NCBI GenBank assembly: GCA_900541145.1
Contig: UQIH01000018.1
Coordinates: forward strand, 1-47,667
Length of the DNA stretch: 47,667 bases
Direction: 5' to 3'
Source: an uncultured Collinsella sp.
GTDB taxonomy: Bacteria > Actinomycetota > Coriobacteriia > Coriobacteriales > Coriobacteriaceae
Part shown: positions 41,792-47,667 of the stretch, piece after piece
Numbering within the stretch: position 1 is the first letter of the stretch
How the letters are laid out: each line of letters starts with the position of its first letter
Program-made: the position numbers and the translations under genes
Notes under the pieces: model-generated
Seen by the model: only the letters and a program-made list of their open reading frames with translations
Database searches by the model: none
What the model was told of the DNA's origin: nothing

Positions 41792-41916
41792 GGGTCGGAA
41801 TGGGGGTAACTTCCCAACGCATTCCGCAGGGGGCGGTACATTTTGTAGCGCGAAGCGCGAATCAAAATGTACCGCATGCCCGAGGACGCGTTGGGAAGTT
41901 ACCCCCATTCCGACCC
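41792..41916 (-). repeat. Long nested hairpin element, copy 2 (inverted)
   Basis: Arms 41792-41820 and 41888-41916 (29 nt) are perfectly complementary. On the minus strand the inner unpaired strands are GTCCTCGGGCATGC (41887-41874) and GCCCCCTGCGGAAT (41834-41821). They match those of copy 1 at 13/14 and 11/14 positions, while the stems are different in sequence. The inner stem (41835-41845 with 41863-41873, 11 bp) closes on a GCGCGAAGCGCG loop. It lies just upstream of the tRNA-Leu promoter. Confidence 0.85.
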
Positions 41917-41955
41917 GGACATATAGATCTACCTGCGCATTTACAAATTCGTAAA

Positions 41956-42003
41956 CTTTTTTGAAAAAAGTGCTTGCACAGTTCTCGAATCATAGGTTAT
42001 TAT
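41956..42003 (+). promoter_or_regulatory. tRNA-Leu promoter with A/T palindrome
   Basis: TTGCAC (41974-41979) and TATTAT (41998-42003), 18-bp spacer. CTTTTTTGAAAAAAG (41956-41970), a perfect 7+1+7 palindrome, lies 3 bases before the -35 box. The same element precedes both tRNA-Gly genes at the same distance. It may act as an UP element. Confidence 0.7.
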
Positions 42004-42060
42004 CTTCCTCGTTGAACGCGCGGGTCTAACAAAACGAACTGCGAATCAACAACATAGCAT

Positions 42061-42150
42061 GTCGGAGTGGCGGAATTGGCAGACGCGCTAGCTTGAGGTG
42101 CTAGTGACCGCTTTTTGGTCATGCGGGTTCAAGTCCCGCCTCCGACACCA
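42061..42150 (+). tRNA. tRNA-Leu (anticodon GAG)
   Basis: Class II tRNA of 90 nt including an encoded CCA. The acceptor stem pairs GTCGGAG with CTCCGAC. The anticodon arm CTAGC-TTGAGGT-GCTAG gives anticodon GAG, reading CUC and CUU. The long variable arm TGACCGCTTTTTGGTCA and the T arm GCGGG-TTCAAGT-CCCGC are typical of leucine tRNA. Confidence 0.97.
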
Positions 42151-42161
42151 TCGCATTTGAG

Positions 42162-42184
42162 AAGCCTCTTCGGAGGCTTTTTTG
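42162..42184 (+). terminator. Terminator after tRNA-Leu
   Basis: AAGCCTC (42162-42168), TTCG loop, GAGGCTT (42173-42179), then a T run to 42184. Confidence 0.92.
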
Positions 42185-42209
42185 TTACCGATAGACGGTG
42201 GGGTCCACG

Positions 42210-44555
42210 ATGGAAACGCTTGAACGCAACGAGTGGGCAGACGTTGCCCAACTAGTCGAGATCACGAGCGATGCTGTCATCATCTGCGAGCTCGACGGAA
42301 CCATTCTGCATGTGAATAATCGCTTACTTGGTTTGCTGTGCGAGGAACGCGCCGACGTCATCGGTGGAGATGTTAAAGACGTCCTGTACTCGTCCGCTTT
42401 TGAACGTGCGACGGAACATCGTCTGCCATTTGAAACTGATGGCTCCGAGAACGAACTGATGCTCAAGCTGAGTGACGGCTCCTTTATCCCCGTCTTGGTT
42501 CGTGCGGGCTCCGTAACGCCTCCACGCATCTTTGGGCGCCGCGCGCCACGTGTCCTGGTGGCGCTCCATAGCATCGAAGAACAGTATTCGCACGACCGCC
42601 AGCTCAAGCGTGCGCTTTCGGAGCTTAGAGTGGCTAACAAGCGCCTCTCTGGCACGCTCTCGGTCATTATGAGCACTGTGGGCTCCGATGAGTTACCCAG
42701 CCTACTTGATACCGTTTTGAACCAGCTTGTAGGAACGCTCGATGCTTCGGGTGCCGCTATCTATTTTTCTGAGAGCGGCGGTTTTAAACTTCGCGGTGTT
42801 TCCAAGGAGCTGTACGACAGCTACCTGCCTGAGTTTTTGCCGTATGGTGCTGGCATTCCGACGTATGTTCTTCGTGAGTCGCGTGCCTGTCGCTTGTCGA
42901 TTCAACAGGACCTTGAGGGTGATAAGGCCGCCTCCGGTATGTTTATGGACTTGGACAATCGTTCTAAGCACCTGTTGCGCATGCAGGATATGCCTCCGTA
43001 CCGCAGCGAGATCTGTCTTCCCGTTTTTTACGGTACGCAGATTCTTGGCGTGCTGGAAGTTGGTTGGAAACGCCCTCAGGCACCGCTCGCCTATGACGTT
43101 AATGTGCTCGAGGTCATTTGCGATTACCTGTCTATCCAGCTGGTCGGCATGGCATCGAGCCTTCGCTCCCGTCGCACGGCCGAGCTTGGCCGCTCGCTCA
43201 ATGTCTTGCGTGATGAGTTGTTTACCTTTCTAGACGATTCCGCCGCGGCTACCCAGGCGGTATCGTCCGAGATCTGCAATATGCTTAACTGCCATTTTTG
43301 CCCTGTTGAGTATGACGCCAGTCTGGATTCCTACGTCATAGATTTTGAAGGCGGCAGTCGCGTTGCTTTGCCGGACGATCCCGAGAAGCTTTTCTTTTCC
43401 ACGACGGCGCCAGCGGCACGTCTGGGGGCTGGCCCTGATGGCTTTGAGGTATCTGTTTTGGGCGGTACGAGTGCCGAGGACCTTAAGCACGTCCGTATAA
43501 CTCGCGTTGACGAATCGATGCCTATGGGAGGCTGGCTTAGGGCGCATGGTCTGCCTTGTCAAGGTCTCTACGTCGACTCCGGCATCGAGGCGGGGCGCCC
43601 GCGCTCTGAGGGTGATGGCAAGCACAGTAACGACGCGATTGTTCCTGCTTCTGTTGCGAAGAGCCCGACGACGCGCGCGCTGCTGCTTCGTGATGGTAGC
43701 CAAGAGCCGATTGATGATCTTGAATATGACTACTTGGTGCACTTGGCGCATGACTTTGAACTGATCTACGAAGGCGAATCTCAAAAGCGCGAGGAGCGCC
43801 ATATCGCTCAGACCCTTCAGATCGGCATGAGAAATTCCCTGGGGGATGTTCCGGGTATCGCAACCGATTCGGTGTACCTGTCGGCCACGAACTCGGCGTT
43901 GGTCGGCGGCGATTTCTATACGCTCATCCGTCTTCCCGACGACTGCGCCGTCATGATTTTGGGCGATGTGTCTGGCAAAGGCATTGAGGCTGCATCGATG
44001 TCCGCGCTCGTCAAGACGGCCCTGACGGCATATGCCTGGGAGGGCGCTGGACCGGCCCGCATGGCACGCTCCCTTAACAGCATGCTCATGGGCTTCTCGA
44101 GGGTCGAGACGTTCGTGACGGCCTTTATCGCCAAGATTGACCTTAAAGCCGGACGCGCAACGTATTGTTCGGCGGGCCATCCTCCGACCATGGTCATCAG
44201 GCCAGAGTCGATGCCGCTGGGTGGCGGCGAGGCCCGTGGGGGAGAGGTCGAGCTGCTTGGATGCCAATCGGGCGTAATCGGTGCCTTTGAGAGCATGGTG
44301 TACGAGACGGGAGTGTTTACGTTCGCTCCTGGCGACATGCTCTTCATGTATACGGATGGAACGATTGAGGCCCGCGACCGCACCGGAGCGTTCTTTGGCG
44401 AGCAGCGCCTTCGTGACCTTCTGCTCTCTGTCTCGGGTGAGGGCGTATCGGGAATCTGCGGCAAGGTCTTGGGCGAGCTTGACCGATTTACCGAATCGGC
44501 GCTGGACGATGACATTGCATTGGTGTCCCTTGAGTTTTTACGGGGTCGTTCATAG
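42210..44555 (+). CDS. PAS-GAF-PP2C phosphatase of a partner-switching module (RsbU/SpoIIE type)
   Basis: A 781-residue cytoplasmic signal protein. An N-terminal PAS-like domain (about 10-115, TSDAVIICELDGTILHVNN) and a GAF domain (about 160-310, DASGAAIYF...EICLPVFYGTQILGVLEVGW) are the sensors. A less clear middle region (about 320-510) follows. The C-terminal PP2C/SpoIIE domain begins with an RHIAQTLQ-type linker and has the metal motifs GGDFYTLIRLPDD (about 565), ILGDVSGKGIEAA and MLFMYTDGTIEARD, then DDDIALVSLEF. It should dephosphorylate a STAS antagonist, most likely the STAS half of the next gene. No membrane segment is seen. ATG 42210 is preferred to GTG 42198 because GGTGGGG is better spaced. 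Confidence 0.9.
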   Translation: METLERNEWADVAQLVEITSDAVIICELDGTILHVNNRLLGLLCEERADVIGGDVKDVLYSSAFERATEHRLPFETDGSENELMLKLSDGSFIPVLVRAGSVTPPRIFGRRAPRVLVALHSIEEQYSHDRQLKRALSELRVANKRLSGTLSVIMSTVGSDELPSLLDTVLNQLVGTLDASGAAIYFSESGGFKLRGVSKELYDSYLPEFLPYGAGIPTYVLRESRACRLSIQQDLEGDKAASGMFMDLDNRSKHLLRMQDMPPYRSEICLPVFYGTQILGVLEVGWKRPQAPLAYDVNVLEVICDYLSIQLVGMASSLRSRRTAELGRSLNVLRDELFTFLDDSAAATQAVSSEICNMLNCHFCPVEYDASLDSYVIDFEGGSRVALPDDPEKLFFSTTAPAARLGAGPDGFEVSVLGGTSAEDLKHVRITRVDESMPMGGWLRAHGLPCQGLYVDSGIEAGRPRSEGDGKHSNDAIVPASVAKSPTTRALLLRDGSQEPIDDLEYDYLVHLAHDFELIYEGESQKREERHIAQTLQIGMRNSLGDVPGIATDSVYLSATNSALVGGDFYTLIRLPDDCAVMILGDVSGKGIEAASMSALVKTALTAYAWEGAGPARMARSLNSMLMGFSRVETFVTAFIAKIDLKAGRATYCSAGHPPTMVIRPESMPLGGGEARGGEVELLGCQSGVIGAFESMVYETGVFTFAPGDMLFMYTDGTIEARDRTGAFFGEQRLRDLLLSVSGEGVSGICGKVLGELDRFTESALDDDIALVSLEFLRGRS

Positions 44556-44633
44556 ACGACGCTGGGCGGGCTGAATCCGTACGGTTGGGGAAACGAATGC
44601 ATCGAGTGGGCTTTTTTGGGGAACCATGGTCGT

Positions 44634-45380
44634 ATGAATGAGTGGAATGACATAGCGGTTTTGACGCCACCAGGCGATATCGACATCGCCACGGTGCCTG
44701 CGCTGCGTCGGCGGCTGGATGCTTTGATTGGCCGCGGCGTGCGTCGTGTCGTCATCAACTGTCAGACTGTTAGCTTTATCGATTCGACGGGCTTGGCATT
44801 CCTGCTTACGCGCGCTCGTGAGCTCATGAGGCGAGAAGGCCTGCTTTCGCTCGTCAATGCATCAGGTGAAGTTGTTCGCTTTTTGGAGATTGCTCGTCTT
44901 GTCGATATCCTTCATGTCGCGGGGCCGGCACGGGAGTCTATTCCCGCCATTCCGGTGGGGGAGCTGCCTCGCTGGAGTAAGAGCGTCGAGGTCCGTCAGG
45001 GTATCGAGAATCTTCCATACTACCGACATCGCATCGCCGAACTCCTTGAATCGCTTCCGTTGCGCCGTGACGAGCGCTACGATGTCGCATTGGCGTCGGG
45101 GGAGGCGCTGGGTAATGCCTATGACCATGCGGGTGGTATCGGGTGCGTCCTGACGGTTCAGGCCTATGGCGATCGCGTTGTGGTTGAGGTGCTTGATCGA
45201 GGTGTCGGCTATTCTATCGATGAAACGAGCGAACCGGTCGCATCTGAGGAGCGTGGCCGTGGCATCAAGCTTATGCGTATGCTCGTCGATAACGTGGAGG
45301 TTGCTCGTCGTACGGACGGCGCCGGCACGCGCGTGCAGATGGTGAAGCTGTTTAGCGGAGCGCTGGAATCGTGTGCCTAG
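44634..45380 (+). CDS. STAS-HATPase fusion (anti-anti-sigma joined to anti-sigma kinase)
   Basis: A 248-residue protein in two parts. Residues about 1-105 form a STAS antagonist domain with INCQTVSFIDSTGLAFLL, where Ser51 in DSTG is the usual phosphorylation site. Residues about 120-245 form an RsbW/SpoIIAB-type HATPase: N-box ASGEALGNAYDHAGG with Glu157 and Asn161, G1 box DRGVGYSID, G2 box ERGRGIKLMRML. Antagonist and kinase are normally separate proteins that switch partners; here they are covalently linked. ATG 44634 follows GGGGAA. It lies 78 bp after the phosphatase gene and is probably co-transcribed. No sigma factor is nearby, so the output is unknown. Confidence 0.9.
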   Translation: MNEWNDIAVLTPPGDIDIATVPALRRRLDALIGRGVRRVVINCQTVSFIDSTGLAFLLTRARELMRREGLLSLVNASGEVVRFLEIARLVDILHVAGPARESIPAIPVGELPRWSKSVEVRQGIENLPYYRHRIAELLESLPLRRDERYDVALASGEALGNAYDHAGGIGCVLTVQAYGDRVVVEVLDRGVGYSIDETSEPVASEERGRGIKLMRMLVDNVEVARRTDGAGTRVQMVKLFSGALESCA

Positions 45381-45426
45381 CCAATCGCTTTAGCGCGTTT
45401 AGCTACTAAGAACATGCGGCAGACAA

Positions 45427-45473
45427 GTTTTTTGAAAAAAGTACTTGCGTCTTTTGGACAACTCGCGTAAATT
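45427..45473 (+). promoter_or_regulatory. tRNA-Gly promoter (copy 1) with A/T palindrome
   Basis: TTGCGT (45445-45450) and TAAATT (45468-45473), spacer 17. GTTTTTTGAAAAAAG (45427-45441) lies 3 bases before the -35 box, as in the other two tRNA promoters of the window. Confidence 0.7.
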
Positions 45474-45485
45474 AATAACCCGCAA

Positions 45486-45561
45486 GCGGACATGGCTCAG
45501 TTGGTAGAGCACAACCTTGCCAAGGTTGGGGTCGCGGGTTCGAGCCCCGTTGTCCGCTCCA
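45486..45561 (+). tRNA. tRNA-Gly (anticodon GCC), copy 1
   Basis: 76 nt with encoded CCA. The acceptor stem pairs GCGGACA with TGTCCGC. The anticodon arm CAACC-TTGCCAA-GGTTG gives GCC, reading GGC and GGU, the main glycine codons of this genome. T arm CGGG-TTCGAGC-CCCG. Confidence 0.97.
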
Positions 45562-45569
45562 AACGCAAT

Positions 45570-45600
45570 AGCCCGGCTACTACGGTAGCCGGGCTTTTTT
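45570..45600 (+). terminator. Terminator after tRNA-Gly
   Basis: AGCCCGGCTA (45570-45579) pairs perfectly with TAGCCGGGCT (45586-45595), followed by five more T's. Confidence 0.93.
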
Positions 45601-45739
45601 GTATCCATCGCATGGGCTCGAACCCGAGAGGGAGCGAGCGTTTTGGGTCGTGGCTGTGGCGTTGTTTGCTGCGAATGTCAGCTTTGGGCGTATCATCGTG
45701 GGCATCTCACAAAACCTCGTTGCAAGGGAGGCACGCCCC

Positions 45740-47473
45740 ATGGTTACAGAAAAGTCTTCTTCGCGTTCATGGATGTCCGATGCCGCGATCTATCAGATCT
45801 ACCCGCGCTCGTTTAAGGATTCGACTGGTTCGGGTCTGGGCGATATCGCGGGCATTACCCAGCAGATGGACTATCTTGAGCGGCTGGGTATCGAGGCCAT
45901 CTGGCTGAGCCCGTTTTACCCATCGCCTCTTGTCGATGGTGGCTATGATGTGGCGGACTACTGCGATGTCGATCCACGTCTCGGCTCGCTTGACGACTTC
46001 GATGATATGATCGCTGCGGCTCACGCGCGCGGCATCAAGGTCATCGTCGACATCGTGCCCAACCATTCATCCAGCCAGCACCCCTGGTTCAAAGCCGCTC
46101 TTGCCGCCGGCCCCGGATCGCCCGAGCGCGCCCGTTATATCTTCCGCGATGGTCGCGGCGAGCATGGCGAGCTGCCTCCCACCAATTGGAATGCCAACTT
46201 TGGCGGCCCCGCATGGACGCGTGTTGCGGACGGTCAGTGGTATCTGCACATGTTTACGCCCGAGCAGCCGGACTTTGACTGGTCATGCCCTGAGGTTCAC
46301 GCGCTCTTTTGCGACGTCCTGGCGTTTTGGAGCGATCGAGGCGTCGATGGCTTTCGCATTGATGTGGCGCAGGGTCTCGCCAAGGATCTCGACCGCGATG
46401 ACCTCGACCGGTGGCATCTCGCCGAGGGCGATGACATGGTTGACGACGGCACCCATCCGCTGTGGGACCGCAACGAGGTCCACGAGATCTATCGCGAGTG
46501 GCGCCGCGTGTTCGACCGCTATAATCCGCCGCGCAGTGCCGTTGCCGAGGCGTGGGTGCTGCCCGAGCGCCAGTATCTCTACGCGCGTCCCAGCGAGCTT
46601 GGCCAGACATTCAACTTTGAGTTTGCCAAGGCCGCTTGGACCTATGATGACATGCACACTGCAATCGAGAAGGGCTTGAAGGCAGCCGTCGAATCCGATT
46701 CCGCCTCGACTTGGGTACTCTCCAACCACGACGTGCCGCGCGTGGCGACACGCTATGCCCTGCCGCAAATCAAGGCGACGCGCTACCACCAGATTGCGCT
46801 CGACTGGCTCTTACGTGACGGGTCGTCTTATGACGAGGACCGTGAACTCGGCGAGCGCCGCGCGCGGGCGGCCCTTTTGCTTGAACTGGCGCTTCCGGGC
46901 TCGGCATACGTGTATCAGGGCGAGGAGCTCGGCCTTTTTGAGGTGGCTGATATCCCGTGGGCTGCACTCGAAGACCCTACTGCGACCAATACGCACGGAC
47001 CGAAGCGTGAGAAGGGGCGCGACGGCTGTCGTGTGCCCCTGCCGTGGGTGGCGGCGGACGATCCCGCGCATGGCGGATCGTTTGGGTTTTCGCCGGCAGA
47101 CGCCGATGCGGCGCCCCATCTGCCGCAGCCTGCATGGTTTTCCGATTATGCTGCCGATAGGGAAGAAGCGGACCCGACATCGATGCTTGCGCTCTATCGT
47201 GACGCCCTCTGGCTGCGGCGCAAGCTGCGCGGGTGCGCCAACGATCTTGCGTGGCTCGATCTTGACGGGCGCACCGGTCTTGCGGATGGTGCCGAGGGCG
47301 CTGAGGGCGGCGTCATCGCCTATCGCCGCGATAACGGCTGGACGTGTGTGACGAACTTCGGTGCAGCACCCGTGGAGCTGCCGGCGGGCAGGGTCCTGCT
47401 CACCTCATCACCGCTTGCAGACGGCAGGCTCGCGCAGGACAGCTCTGCCTGGATCATGCTCGGCGAGATGTAG
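45740..47473 (+). CDS. GH13 alpha-glucosidase (oligo-1,6-glucosidase-like)
   Basis: Cytoplasmic retaining glycoside hydrolase of family GH13, 577 residues, near oligo-1,6-glucosidases and other short alpha-glucosidases. Conserved regions: IYQIYPRSF at the start, DIVPNHSS, GVDGFRIDVAQ with nucleophile Asp208, AVAEAWV with acid/base Glu270, and LSNHDVPR with Asp331. No signal peptide. Substrate preference (isomaltose, maltose, sucrose or trehalose type) cannot be read with certainty. ATG 45740 follows AAGGGAGG; the longer frame upstream runs into the tRNA-Gly terminator and is rejected. It stands between two tRNA-Gly genes with no transporter or regulator beside it. Confidence 0.93.
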   Translation: MVTEKSSSRSWMSDAAIYQIYPRSFKDSTGSGLGDIAGITQQMDYLERLGIEAIWLSPFYPSPLVDGGYDVADYCDVDPRLGSLDDFDDMIAAAHARGIKVIVDIVPNHSSSQHPWFKAALAAGPGSPERARYIFRDGRGEHGELPPTNWNANFGGPAWTRVADGQWYLHMFTPEQPDFDWSCPEVHALFCDVLAFWSDRGVDGFRIDVAQGLAKDLDRDDLDRWHLAEGDDMVDDGTHPLWDRNEVHEIYREWRRVFDRYNPPRSAVAEAWVLPERQYLYARPSELGQTFNFEFAKAAWTYDDMHTAIEKGLKAAVESDSASTWVLSNHDVPRVATRYALPQIKATRYHQIALDWLLRDGSSYDEDRELGERRARAALLLELALPGSAYVYQGEELGLFEVADIPWAALEDPTATNTHGPKREKGRDGCRVPLPWVAADDPAHGGSFGFSPADADAAPHLPQPAWFSDYAADREEADPTSMLALYRDALWLRRKLRGCANDLAWLDLDGRTGLADGAEGAEGGVIAYRRDNGWTCVTNFGAAPVELPAGRVLLTSSPLADGRLAQDSSAWIMLGEM

Positions 47474-47527
47474 GGGTCTCTTGCGGCGAGATTGCGTTTG
47501 CCCGCGCCTTCCGTGGTGGCTGATGTC

Positions 47528-47545
47528 TTCGCGAGGTTCGCGAGG
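47528..47545 (+). repeat. Tandem 9-bp repeat
   Basis: TTCGCGAGG occurs twice in direct succession (47528-47536 and 47537-47545) between the GH13 gene and the next tRNA promoter. Each unit contains the palindrome TCGCGA. No function is evident. Confidence 0.4.
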
Positions 47546-47556
47546 GCGTTGCAAAA

Positions 47557-47602
47557 CTTTTTAAAAAAAGTTCTTGCATAGGATGCGGGCATCACGTAAG
47601 AT
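47557..47602 (+). promoter_or_regulatory. tRNA-Gly promoter (copy 2) with A/T palindrome
   Basis: TTGCAT (47574-47579) and TAAGAT (47597-47602), spacer 17. CTTTTTAAAAAAAG (47557-47570) lies 3 bases before the -35 box. Confidence 0.7.
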
Positions 47603-47614
47603 TAATCCTCGTAA

Positions 47615-47667
47615 GCGGACATGGCTCAGTTGGTAGAGCACAACCTTGCCAAGGTTGGGGTCGCGGG
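47615..47667 (+). tRNA. tRNA-Gly (anticodon GCC), copy 2, cut by window edge
   Basis: The visible 53 bases are identical to the first 53 bases of the tRNA-Gly at 45486, including the GCC anticodon loop. The T arm and 3' end lie outside the window. Confidence 0.93.

Noticed and set aside
41484..41916. Long inverted repeats taken as the ends of an insertion sequence
   Set aside because: There is no transposase frame between or beside them, each element is palindromic in itself, and the two differ in their stem sequence.
41598..41964. Three short open frames (74-96 codons) across the long inverted-repeat elements
   Set aside because: They run through perfect hairpins, lack ribosome sites and show low-complexity, unrelated peptides; the inverted-repeat structure explains the openness.
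47528..47545. Tandem TTCGCGAGG repeat as a regulatory array
   Set aside because: Only two units, with no link to the nearby promoter spacing; kept as a plain repeat.
1..47667. CRISPR array or prophage
   Set aside because: No regularly spaced repeats and no phage structural, integrase or lysis genes are visible.

Overview
The window reads as chromosomal DNA of a high-GC, Gram-positive, host-associated actinobacterium. The best fit is the class Coriobacteriia, near Collinsella. Three things point there: Tat-type lipoprotein signals on ABC binding proteins, WhiA and RapZ next to the glycolytic gap-pgk-tpi-secG block, and a sialic-acid cassette with a peptide-type ABC transporter, as in gut bacteria. 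The genus is inferred from gene content and base composition, not from a database match.

Left part (1-17.3 kb): housekeeping and repair. coaE, a membrane-anchored lytic transglycosylase and uvrB run rightward and end in a strong terminator. Leftward on the minus strand lie an LTA-synthase-like sulfatase, an Mrp ATPase, a BaiN/HI0933 flavoprotein and a second FAD oxidoreductase. uvrA (with a possible SOS box), ybaK, murJ and uvrC then run rightward. All three excision-nuclease subunits are therefore within 16 kb of each other.

Middle (17.3-28.0 kb): a complete uptake and catabolic operon for sialic acid. It holds a Tat lipoprotein binding protein, a permease, a fused permease-ATPase, a second ATPase, an AXE1-family esterase, an esterase-like protein that has lost its catalytic serine, N-acetylneuraminate lyase, a ROK (ManNAc) kinase and NanE epimerase. 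A highly structured leader precedes it and hairpins lie between many of its genes. The cassette sits between uvrC and rapZ, which are normally close neighbours in actinobacteria.

Right-middle (28.0-41.5 kb): rapZ and whiA, the lower-glycolysis block gap, pgk, tpiA and gpmI, then secG, then a second ABC operon (oppABCDF type).

Right end (41.5-47.7 kb): an intergenic region with two long inverted-repeat elements of about 126 bp. Their stems differ in sequence, but two 14-nt internal-loop strands are largely conserved; this is the most novel signal here. After it come tRNA-Leu(GAG), a PAS-GAF-PP2C phosphatase and a STAS-histidine-kinase-like ATPase fusion (a partner-switching module with no sigma factor in view), tRNA-Gly(GCC), a GH13 alpha-glucosidase, and a second tRNA-Gly(GCC) cut by the window edge. 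The three tRNA genes share one promoter architecture with an A/T palindrome at fixed distance from the -35 box.
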